From positions 19,559,118-19,623,117 of the forward strand of contig CM071579.1 of NCBI GenBank assembly GCA_036426205.1: DNA of 64,000 nt. Reading direction: 5' to 3'. The stretch comes from Ascaphus truei (taxonomy: Eukaryota > Chordata > Amphibia > Anura > Ascaphidae). Under the pieces are notes generated by a model. It had not been told where the DNA came from, searched no databases, and worked only from the letters and a program-made list of their open reading frames with translations. A program made the translations under genes and the position numbers. Positions 54,956 to 64,000 of the stretch are shown piece after piece (positions within the stretch are counted from its first letter, which is position 1; each line of letters opens with the position of its first letter).

Positions 54956-55127
54956 ATCCCTATGTCAAAGTTTCTTTAATGTGCGATGGGAGAAGGCTGA
55001 AGAAAAGGAAAACATCCACAAAGAGAAATACCTTAAATCCAGTTTACAATGAAGCCATAGTTTTTGATGTTCCTCCAGAAAGTATCGATCAAATAAGTTT
55101 ATTAATAGCTGTTATGGACTACGACCG
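54956..55127 (+). CDS. SYT9: Synaptotagmin exon, middle of C2B domain
   Basis: This 172-bp exon completes the Asp codon from the previous exon. It reads [40 protein letters not shown] and [16 protein letters not shown], ending CG for an Arg codon (phase 2), the usual exon boundary before VGHNE in this family. It carries the polybasic KKRK stretch of C2B, which binds phosphoinositides and SNAREs, and the DPYVK and DYDR Ca2+-loop aspartates. The combination of [15 protein letters not shown] with [11 protein letters not shown] favours SYT9 over SYT6 (EGRR, TTKKN) and SYT10. The acceptor is TCCTCACAG and the donor GTGAGC. No stop or frameshift is present, so it looks functional. Confidence 0.88.
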
Positions 55128-56589
55128 GTGAGCTATTAGCATGCATTAGATACACCCTCCCGCCCCCCGCCCCCCCCCCCAAACTCCCAGGACGTGCAAT
55201 GATCGTTTTCTAACATTATTGTAACATATTCATGTTTCTCTTGTATTTATCATCTCATCTGTTACAGACCGTACCTACTTACTCATAATGTCTCAGTCAT
55301 CCGGTTACTGCGAAATGTTGGAACAAAAAGAAAATACTTAGGGGCCTGTTCTATCTAGTACGTAGGTCCGAAGTGTCGCTTCTAAAGAGCCCTTTCCAAT
55401 CGGATTGGCATACTTTGGTATTCTGTAAGCTCTTCTCGCATGTCCAATCTGTGTCTAAAAGGCTTCTTCAGAACCGGTTTCACTCCGGCTCTGCTAATCC
55501 GATCGGTGTGTCAAAAAAGCCTCAAACTAAACTAAACCTGCTATTCTTGTAGTTCCGTTAGTGCCTTCTAAAAACGCGCATTTTTTTGACGCCACCTCAG
55601 GGAGGGAGGGGGGGTGAGATTAGTATTGCGAGTCACATGCAGAGCCGGAAATATGGGTTTGGCTGAGAGAGCAAAACCCTTAAGTCAGACTGGGGGTGGA
55701 GTTAGCACCCGCTCCTCTTCCAAAGCAAGTACAACCCACGCGTTTTGGCTGTTAAACCGGGCGGTTTGTTACTTCTTTTTTTTTTTTTTAGAAGTGGTTT
55801 AAAAGAAGCAGTTTACAACAGAGAATAAGGTTCGTTCCTCACATTTCATTCCGCTACTTCTGTACATACCGAATGTGCTAAAGCAGCAAGCACTGGAATG
55901 GCGGAAGTAGTAACATTCTTATAATGTATGCTGCGTATCGGGGGGTTTATCTTCTTACAATTTGAACTTGACATTCCCTGTGGGTAATGCAATTTCAGTT
56001 TGCTCAATATGTGTGAATAGCACCAAAACAATTTCAAATGTTCCAAATTTTTTCATGCGCAGTTCTCTCTGGGCCGCTGCAGAACTGAGAAGGGTTCATA
56101 TCGGTGAGGGAAACGGCAGCCGATAACAAAAGAGAAATACCATTTATTTTTGTCAATGAGAAGAGGGGATTAAGTTTAAGCTCAAAACTAAACATAGAGG
56201 AGCCCACCGCTCAGCACACAGTAGCTACCTAATTGGGCTTGGTGAGTGCATCTAAGGGAAATTGGAGAGCAAAAAGGGGAAGGGAACACGCAGTGGGGTA
56301 GAAGAAGAAAGCCCCTTTATCAATGCAAAACCACTGCAGGTTCCGTCCCCTTTTTGCTTTATAGCTGCAGACCAAGCAATATCCTACTGTACATGTGTAT
56401 TTCTTTTTTATAAATCAGTTCTGTACTATGAGAACACAAAAATCACCAGGCGCTCCTGAGGGTGTTTCCGGTGTGATATAAATACAATAAAAATCAGTAT
56501 AATAGAAAAGAGGAAGGAAATATGCAACCAGTGCTCAAATGCAGCTCAACCTTCAGTGGATCTTCCTTGTTGATCCTTTACTAGTTGCT
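55128..56589. other. Downstream intron, no exon found
   Basis: C-rich run at 55159-55179. GGGGCCTGTTCTATCTAGTA (55341) looks like a MITE end without a clear partner. I see no C2B C-terminal exon here. Confidence 0.4.
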
Positions 56590-57220
56590 GTGTTGAGGAG
56601 TCAGGGAGCGCAGTACACCAGGGTAGACATGAAAGGAGAAAGCATAACACAGGTGATAGTGCAACACTGTATGGTAAGGTGATAAATAGCTTGTGACTGG
56701 GGAAGGAAACAAGGGGAATGAGCAATGAATGGCTGACACAAAATATGAAGACAAAAAGGGATTTAGTGAGCACACGTCATGGAGCACACAGATGCAATGG
56801 GGACTTGCAATGGGGTCAGGCTGCGCGGGCGATTCCTCCACTGCTACACATCACAGGACTTCCAGGTTAGAACCTCTCACTCAGTCTTCCGCTACACGTG
56901 ACAGCGTCAGCGTCACACTGCGTCACACTGCGGACACCACGGGCTTCTAATTTCATAGGAAACAAGGACTCAAGAGAAAGAAAATTTGGGGCTTTCTTGT
57001 AAGTCCCCATTGCATCTGTGTGCTCCATGACGTGTGCTCACTAAATCCCTTTTTGTCTTCATATTTTGTGTCAGCCATTCATTGCTTATTCCCCTTGTTT
57101 CCTTCCCCAGTCACAAGTTATTTATCACCTTACCATACAGTGTTGGACTATCACCTGTGTTATGCTTTCTCCTTTCATGTCTACCTTGGTGTACTGCGCT
57201 CCCTGACTCCTCAACACTGT
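56590..57220. repeat. Foldback: ~218-bp inverted arms
   Basis: 56590-56808 (GTGTTGAGGAGTCAGGGAGC ... AATGGGGACTT) is inverted at 57001-57220 (AAGTCCCCATTGCATCTGTG ... GACTCCTCAACAC). The 190-bp centre carries GCGTCACACTGCGTCACACT. Matching ORFs on opposite strands (56581-56841 and 57020-57241) merely reflect the inversion. Confidence 0.8.
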
Positions 57221-57392
57221 ACTATGAGAAAATACTTGTAGCATTTTTTTTTTTACAAAAATAATAAGTTTTTTTAACTCAATTTTTTTATTGGGTACAA
57301 TCATGTCAAACAGTACATACAAGGGTGTCATGATCCCATGACAATGGTTCATTCAACAATCTGACAGGGACCCAATAACTTTTTCCATATTC

Positions 57393-57585
57393 TTGGGAGT
57401 GGTGATTGGATGGGAGGGGGAGGGGAGGAGGGGGAGGGGGGAAGACTCACATGGGAGGGGGGGGAAGGGGGGGGAACCTAGGAGAGCCACCTCTCACACT
57501 CCCGCTTACACCCCCACCTCTCCCCTCCCTCTCTTACACACCCACCTTTCCCGTCTCCCTCTCTTACACCCCCACCCCCACAGCC
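57393..57585. repeat. G-rich then C-rich low-complexity tract
   Basis: GGGAGG repeats followed by CACCTCTCCC-type repeats; the open frames here are compositional. Confidence 0.7.
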
Positions 57586-57959
57586 TACGCTCTCTCCCTA
57601 TGGAATGTCCGTAAGGCCGCCAGCTCTGTGCGGAGACTAACCACATACCTCCCTGCAAAGCAAAGGCCAATCAGCGGCTTCACGCCTAGAAACCGACCAA
57701 TTAGCAGCCTTGTGGGGAGGGAACAACCAATCAGAGGTGGAACAGTTAAAAAAAACAGGAGGGAAAAAAAAAGGAAATGACCATCCCAGAATAAAAAAAA
57801 ACCCACAGGTGCCTTCCCCACGTGGTCCTCTTAGTATGCACGCACAGTTTCAGGTCTCTATGTGTCATGGTCCTGGAGCTATGGCTATTTTATTATTATA
57901 GCTACTTATAAAAAGGAAGCCATTAACACAGAGGACAGCGAAGAGCTCAATATGTGCGA

Positions 57960-58400
57960 CGTTGAGGAGAATGCGTATAAAGTTTTAATGGGGTGATATT
58001 TCACCCAGAACTATCTAAATTTGGTCCAGGATACTCCCCATTGTGTTCTAAACAATGTGGAGGAGAGGCAGATCTCTTACACGTGCTGTGGTCCTGCCCT
58101 CTGGTGCTTCCCATATGGGAGCAAATTAAAGATTGGCTTCAGAGGGTTTTTGGGCCTCACCATCCCACTGGACCCCTGGCTGTTCCTTCTAAACAGACCA
58201 ATAGAGGGCATCCCCAGATCACAGGGCAAACTACAGTAATAGCGCATTTCGCAACAGCAACGAGGTGTGCGATGACAGCATTATGGAAGCAAGCTGAAAT
58301 CCCAACTATTCCTGCAATCAGAAACAGAATTTGGTCTGTATGCCAGATGGAAAAATTAACAAGTTCGGTTAATGATACTGGCACTTAATTTCTAAAAGTC
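57960..58400 (+). pseudogene. L1/Tx1-type LINE ORF2 C-terminus
   Basis: The frame 57993-58388 reads FHPELSKFGPGYSPLCSKQC then GGEADLLHVLWSCPLVLPIW. This is the CxxxC...H....C zinc-knuckle region that closes L1/Tx1-clade ORF2 proteins (typically PLCWRC...HIWW.CP). No RT is present upstream, so this is a strongly 5'-truncated copy on the plus strand. Confidence 0.7.
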
Positions 58401-59929
58401 TGGACTATGTGGTTAGCACAAACAGACATCCCAGGGGCGGATGGTACTACAATTTTGCTATGATTGTCTTGGAAACACGTTCTTCACTGACCTAATATAA
58501 TAATTAAAAAAAAAAAAACATTTTAAAGCTAGACAATAGCCGGAAGGCATTAGCTGGTCTGTTGGCTCCAGATCAGTGGGCTCAGCCACGTGGGAGACGT
58601 GCTCTTGAATTCTTGAAGAGAAGAAACGTGGATCAGAAGATTGATAAGCAGGGGATCGGACTCCCCCCCCCCCCCCCCCCCCCCCCCACCCTCAGTGCAT
58701 TTTTGCAGTTTTTATGTGGCCGAGTTGTGTATATGTTTTTATTTTATGGCTTCATCGGCATGTGAGTATATTATTCATGGGCGCTAGGGAAAATTCCTCA
58801 AAAGAAGCTGCACCCACAGCGAAACGCTTAGGGCCGGTTGGAGGAGAGCTGAGATCGGGCAGGGAAGTTGTGGAAGTGACATCACCCCGACCAGCACGAA
58901 ATGCGCAACGGTTACAGAGACGCTTGTGTGAGTTACCGTCAAGGAAGAACAGCTGAGTGATCCCGAGCACTGCTTTGATCAATTTTTCATTGTTCCATTA
59001 TATTATGTTTGTGAATATTCCCGACACCTATAATCTTATTTAACGAGTAAATACAGGTTTACAATATGCGTGTCCCCTTCCCAATTTCATTTTGAGGCAT
59101 AATAATAAGAGTTTCTCATGGAACCTTGAGCTTATTAGAAGAACCTATGTTCTGCTAGCCATATGTAAGCGCATTAGCATCGAAATACCATTTTATTGAT
59201 TATAAGACATATTGCACTATGTGTTTTATATCCTTTGTATTTTCACGTGCTCCTGATTATCTCGCATTTGCATGTAGATATATCTGGAGCTCACAGCATG
59301 CAAACAAAATAATCACCATATACGCCAGAAAAGGTTGGCAAAAAGCTGCTCAGACAAAATAAAAATTATTTTAAATTGAGTAGGGAGGACCACACCTTAA
59401 AGAGTCTTAGAAAGTAGCTCTGAACACAATGCCACTGTCTGTTAAGGATGCTTGAATAGAAAGCACTTTTCAGCGGGTAAAACCAATCATGCAAGTCTTC
59501 ATCTGAATAATGCATGAGCTCCAGCACTTAGCAATGATGCAGAGAGATATGACCCTCACGTTGCTTAGCAGGCTGGTCTGTCATTACTACCAGTCACTTC
59601 CACGGTCTTCCATGCAGCTCATCCCACCATTCTTTATTACAAAATGTATACCAGAGTTGGGGGCTTTAAACTTGCTTTCAGCTGTTGCTATACAATGAGT
59701 GAATAGATTTGACTAATTTGATAGTTAATGTTATATTGTGCACTGACCATTTTGCTGGTCATAATGAAAACACGACATGGTATATTTTGGCATTATGCAG
59801 ACTAATACTTGTAGTATGTAAATAGTGGCAGTATAAGCCTGGCTCTATAAAATACAGATAAAATAAATTTCTTGACAAAAAAAACCCAAGAAATATACTT
59901 TTTTTAAATACCGTTTCCCCTTTTACTCT
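58401..59929. other. Non-coding stretch
   Basis: Poly-C run at 58663-58687. A hammerhead-like relic at 58.8 kb is listed separately. 59000-59900 is AT-rich and appears low-copy. Confidence 0.4.
58797..58846 (+). ncRNA. Hammerhead-like relic
   Basis: A 4-bp stem II GCTG/CAGC (loop CACCCA) followed by GAAACGCTTAGGG. The upstream core CUGANGA is lost (CTCAAAAGA). It is recognisable only because of the family resemblance to AAACGCGTAGGG. Confidence 0.35.
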
Positions 59930-62083
59930 GCGCCCTGATGGCAGGGGTGGAGGCGTGGGACTCCTCTCCTCTCTCTGCCATTACCGTGCCCTTCCTATTC
60001 CTCCATCTCTTGCTTTTCCCTCCTTTGAGGCTCACATTGTCCAGATCTCCTCTCCCTGTCCACGTGGCGGTCATCTATGAACCGTCTACCTCTACTCATC
60101 CCCCTTCTGTCTTTCTCTCACTTTGAATCCTGGCTCTCCTTCTTTCTCTCCTCCGACTCCCCTACTCTTCTCCTTGGGGACTTCAACTGCCACATTGATG
60201 ACCCCTCTCTCTCCCTTGGGCTTCCCGCTTCCTCTGCCTAACCTCTTCTTTTGGCCTTCCCCAATGGACTTCATCCAGCACCCACAAGGATGGCCACTAC
60301 CTGGACCTTGTTTTCGCTAAAAACTTTTTTCTCTCTGATTTCTCCATTTCCCCCTTTCCTCTCTCTGACATCAATTTATCTAATTTTCTCTATCTCACGT
60401 CTCCCCTTTTACACCTACCCCTCATTTCTGTAGAGACCTGCGCTCTATTTACCTACCAGCTTTTGATTCCACTTTACGCTCCTCCCTCTCCTCTCTCAGC
60501 ACAGCCAAGGACTCTGACAACCTGGCCAGGAACTACAACCCTGCTCTATCCTCCACTCTTGATCTACATGCCCTGCTTTCTCTCTGCTGTTCTCGCCCTT
60601 CTAACCCCAGACCCTGGCTACATTCCCACACGTGCACGCTGCATTCCTGCACTTGCTTCTCTGAACGCTTCTGGAGGAAATCTCATTCACTCGCAGACTT
60701 CCTTCACTACAAATGTATCCTATTCTGTTTTAACTCTGCCTTCTTCCAGGCCAAAGAAGCCTACTTTTCTTCACTAATCAACACTCAGAAGTCAAACCCA
60801 CGCCGTCTTTCTCTGTCTTTGGCTCTCTACTCAGACCACCATGTGGTACCTGTTTTTTTCCTCCATTTCACCATAGGACTTTGTTGACTATTTAAGGGAA
60901 AAGGTGGAATCCATATATCAGGACATCCCGTCCACCTCATCCTAACTCTCCTGCTGCCTTCCTCGACTCTTTTTCCGCTGTCACAGAGGAGTATGTGTCA
61001 TTGCTGATCTCCTCTTCTCCCTCATCCACCTGCCGTCTTGACCCCATTCTCTCACATCTCCTAAAACCTCTTGCTCCTATTATAATCCCTACACTCACAC
61101 ATTTTCAACTCCTCCCTCTACTCTGGTACCTTTTCCTCCTCCTTCAAACATGCAACAGTTATACCATTACTCAAAAACAGCAAGCTTGACCCTATCTGTC
61201 TCTCTACCTATGTCTCCCTCCTTCCTTTTGCTGCTAAACTCCTTGAACGTCTTGTATTCTCTCGCTTGCTCCATTTTCTCAACACCTATTCTCTCCTAGA
61301 CCCTCTACAATCTGGCTACCACCCTCTTCTCCTTCACATTTTCCATACTCTTGTTATCCATAACAGAACTCCATCCTAGATTTCCTCTTACCTCTCCCAA
61401 CGTACTTTCAGTGTCTCGTTTCCATCCATCGAGGTCACCTCCATCGATCTCTGTGGGGGTACCCCAGGGTTTGTCCTGGGACCTCTTTTCTTTTCTCTTT
61501 GCACACTCTTTAGGTGACCTTATCATACCTCTTGGGTTCAAATATCACATCTTTTTTTATGACACACAAATTTACTTTTCAACCCCTGACCTTACACCTG
61601 CTGTACAGACCAAAGTTTCTGAATGTCTCTCCGCTATATCATCCTGGATGGCCCTCCGCCGACTGAAACGTAACATGACAAAAACAGAGCTCCTTATACT
61701 TCCTCCCAAACCTCGTCCTACTAACTCTTTCAACTGTTAGAAGTACTATCATACACCCAGTATCACAAGCACACTGCCTAGGGGTCACATTTGACTCCTC
61801 CCTCACATTCAAAATGTAGCTAAAACCTGAAGTGTTTTTCCTGCATAACAGTGCAAAGATACGCCCTTTCCTCTGTTGCTCTACTGCTAAAACTCTGACA
61901 CAAAACCTCATTCTCTCCTGTCTCGACTATTGTAATCTACTGCTGTCTGACCTTCCTGACTATCAACTGTCTCCCCTACAAACTATGCTAAACACTGCTG
62001 CCAGAATCCCTTTACTCTTTCCTAAATCTCTCAGTATCTCCTCTGCTGAAATCCCTCTCCTGGCTTCCTATCAAATCTCGTTG
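59930..62083 (+). pseudogene. Decayed L2-like LINE
   Basis: Same family as 40.9-43.8 kb. Pieces of ORF2 are read in shifting frames: endonuclease GDFNCHIDDPS near 60180, linker [19 protein letters not shown] near 60660, [17 protein letters not shown] near 60980, GVPQG near 61455, and the catalytic site decayed to FFYDTQIYFS near 61550 in place of YADDTQ. The C-terminus ILSCLDYCNLLLSDLP is near 61915. The element stops abruptly at about 62083, inside CCTATCAAATCTCGT, where a hammerhead-bearing element begins. Confidence 0.75.
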
Positions 62084-62290
62084 GCGCTGACTTCATCAGC
62101 GGTGTGATGAGTCAGCTGACGAAACGCGTAGGGCACACGTCATCACGCTAGTCTGATCAGCTGTAGTGAGGATTTCCCTGGCTGAGGCTCTTGGAGGCTA
62201 AAGAGACTGTGCAATTTCAAATCATTTGGGGTAAACCGAATTTCACCAGTGTGGAGGTGTAACGTACGTGCTCACCACAAACCTGGACCG
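62084..62290 (+). mobile_element. Hammerhead-bearing element joined to the LINE
   Basis: Unrelated sequence starts at the LINE break with GCTGACTTCATCAGC and a hammerhead-like motif at 62098-62140. The right border is unclear. No ORF. Confidence 0.45.
62098..62140 (+). ncRNA. Hammerhead-like motif
   Basis: TGATGA (62105-62110), then a 10-bp palindromic stem II GTCAGCTGAC, GAAA (62121-62124), CGCG and TA with cleavage expected before GGGC. Position C3 is G and stem I is weak. ACGCGT again gives a self-complementary stem III. Confidence 0.5.
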
Positions 62291-62620
62291 GACCGCGGGG
62301 CTGAGGTGGGGATAGATATACACCGACCTTAGACCACGAAGCCTGATCTGGGTTGCGAATTCCGTGGTCGTACATAGCAGGGTCGGGACTGGAGAAGGCA
62401 GGATAATCCGTGGACAAGCCGGGGTCAGGATAGGAGAAGGCTGGGTAAACGATATCCATGCTGGGGTTCGGCAACAGGACGCTTGAGCGAAGGTGCTCCA
62501 ACATAGACAGGGACAGGGGATCCAGTGCTTCAGCACAAAACAGCACCCCCTAACTGGGTACAGCTGTGAGTAGTGGAGACCCTGGGGAGAGGACGATTGC
62601 AGAGGTAAAAGGAGCCACCG
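62291..62620. other. Non-coding stretch
   Basis: Possibly the left flank of the repeat carrying the minisatellite. The segment GGGATCCAGTGCTTCAGCAC recurs in similar form at 63047, so the flank is duplicated on the far side of the array. Confidence 0.4.
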
Positions 62621-63165
62621 ATGCAGGCCTCTGCAATGGAGAGTATGCAGCAGGTAACAGGAAGCACCGATGCAGGCCTCTGCAATGGAGAGTATGCAGC
62701 AGGTAACAGGAAGCACCGATGCAGGCCTCTGCAATGGAGAGTATGCAGCAGGTAACAGGAAGCACCGATGCAGGCCTCTGCAATGGAGAGTATGCAGCAG
62801 GTAACAGGAAGCACCGATGCAGGCCTCTGCAATGGAGAGTATGCAGCAGGTAACAGGAAGCACCGATGCAGGACTATGCAAGGGAGATAGCAGAAGTAAC
62901 AGACACAGCACGATGCAGGCCTCTGCAATGGAGAGTATGCAGCAGGTAACAGAAAGCACCGATGCAGGCCTCTGCAATGGAGAGTATGTAGCAGGTAACA
63001 GGGAGCACCGATGCAGGCCTCTGCAGGAGAGATAGGGGATCCAGTAGATCAGCACAAACAGCACCCCCTAGCTGGGTACAACGGTGAGTAGCGGGCGCCA
63101 CTGGAAGCAGGAGATTGCAGCAGGTATCAGGAACAACGATGCAGGCCTCTGCAATGGAAATTGCC
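62621..63165. repeat. 49-bp minisatellite
   Basis: A 49-bp unit (GAAGCACCGATGCAGGCCTC ... GCAGCAGGTAACAG) repeats about nine times, the first five almost perfectly and later ones with substitutions and deletions. Long minus-strand frames (LHRCFLLPAAYSPLQRPASV) arise from the repeat itself. Confidence 0.9.
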
Positions 63166-63321
63166 TTTGAAATTAATTAAACAAGTGTTCAACCCCATAG
63201 CCGTGGGTGTGCCAGGGAAGATGCCTTTTATGCCTTAAAAAAAAGCATTTATGTTGTCTTTCACAGCTCGGAAAAGAACCGGGGTCATAATGAAATGCCT
63301 TTTAATTTCGTCCATAATATT

Positions 63322-63892
63322 TCAGCGCAAATTGGACGGCAGCACTTTCCTGCCCCTAGTGCCATCATAATTAACCACCTTAAACCACCGAAGATACAGC
63401 TCATAACTGACATAGTGTTTCATAATGAGAAGGGCTAGTATGGTCACATTTCCTGCGCTTCTGGGAAAGTATTTCTCCCGTATGCTCTGCGGGAGGTCTG
63501 TTAGCGTCATGTCTGGGATCGTGTCCGGATCAAGTTGCATTTGAAGCTGTGCTCTGCTGGGTGCTGCGGGTCGTGCAGCAGTTGTGCTTATTTCACTGGG
63601 TGAGGATAGATGGTCTGTGGGTCTTTGCATTTGAACCTGTACACCTCTGGGTGCAGCGGTGTTTGTTGAAGATGTGTGCTTCTGTGAGTGAGCGAGGGTT
63701 GAGTGTCTGGTAGGATGCTTTCCTCTGGTGGTGTGCGTTGTCTTGGCGGCGTGCAGGCCTATTCCAAAGAAGAAGAAGGTGCAGGTGATGGATGGCGTTC
63801 CTCCAGGTCCCACCAATGTCATTGTCAATGTTGCCCCTGCCCCTCTGCATCACCTCCATTCTCTCCAAAAGGTGATCCAACTTTGCCTCCAT
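63322..63892 (-). pseudogene. Possible BEN-like ORF fragment
   Basis: A minus-strand frame (63322-63828, 168 codons) has a low-complexity S/T/P/H-rich N-terminus. Its C-terminal part reads LPQSIREKYFPRSAGNVTIL, ALLIMKHYVSYELYLRWFKV and DGTRGRKVLPSNL, which has the spacing of a BEN domain (hydrophobic helix, then a G.R-K-LP/DP.. motif). A TGA follows, after which the frame still reads NIMDEIKRHFI, so the domain may be cut by a stop. An overlapping frame starts MEAKLDHLLERMEVMQR, a short coiled-coil-like segment possibly joined by a frameshift. It is probably a decayed gene or a repeat-borne ORF. Identification is tentative. Confidence 0.35.
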
Positions 63893-64000
63893 TCTTTCCC
63901 TGTATTACTGTGTTGTTTTACAAATTCTTCCGTAGTCACTTAAAAATTCCAGTATGCGACCTTCGCAGCTCGGGCTGACAAAGGGTGTTAGGGTGGAGTA

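Noticed and set aside
62243..63101. ORFs with LHRCFLLPAAYSPLQRPASV repeats
   Set aside because: Frames through the 49-bp minisatellite.
63270..63300. GGTCATAATGAA as the start of the next synaptotagmin exon (GHNE)
   Set aside because: The following bases do not encode VIGVC and no splice acceptor is in phase; coincidence.

Overview
This window looks like intronic or intergenic DNA from a large, repeat-rich vertebrate genome, most likely an amphibian and probably a frog. That assignment is an inference. It rests on the mix of CR1, L2-like, L1/Tx1-like and Penelope-like (PLE) elements, LTR solo copies, many small palindromic DNA elements, AT-rich spacers with (TA)n, (TG)n and (CT)n microsatellites, and repeated hammerhead-ribozyme-like motifs. 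There are no bacterial-type operons. The only host protein-coding sequence I can defend is two plus-strand exons (52317-52437 and 54956-55127). They splice in phase and encode most of the second C2 domain of a synaptotagmin, best matching SYT9. No 3'-terminal exon was seen, so the rest of the right side is probably its downstream intron.

Layout. 1-9.6 kb: solo LTRs at 1028-2163 and 4321-4952, a hammerhead-bearing element near 3.6 kb, a hairpin MITE, two SINE-like copies and L2-like 3' fragments. 9.7-12.1 kb: a LINE whose ORF carries a consensus 2A ribosome-skipping motif, an endonuclease and the start of an RT. 12.2-16.4 kb: a PLE fragment (RT plus GIY-YIG endonuclease) between 577-bp inverted arms, with two hammerhead motifs and an internally deleted CR1. 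17.6-23.2 kb: MITEs, two solo LTRs and an L2 3' end. 24.2-25.1 kb: a 30-bp tandem array around an assembly gap. 26.46-29.35 kb: a long CR1 copy abutted by a solo LTR. 33.2-38.7 kb: a 2.41-kb unit in tandem, each full unit with a hammerhead fold. 40.9-43.8 kb: an L2-like LINE. 44.3-45.5 kb: a 28-bp pyrimidine minisatellite. 46.8-51.2 kb: two copies of a C-rich element, one holding a solo LTR. 52.3-55.1 kb: the synaptotagmin exons. 55.1-64 kb: foldbacks, an L1/Tx1 tail, a decayed L2-like LINE, a 49-bp minisatellite and a possible BEN-like ORF.

The main unifying signal is a set of about ten hammerhead-like folds in different repeats. They share a conserved GAAAC next to a short self-complementary stem III (ACGCGT, ACGTACGT, AACGTT), a form known from PLEs and newt satellite DNA. 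Several sit next to foldback arms, clean target-site duplications or tandem repeats. All assignments come from reading the sequence; no alignments or database searches were run.
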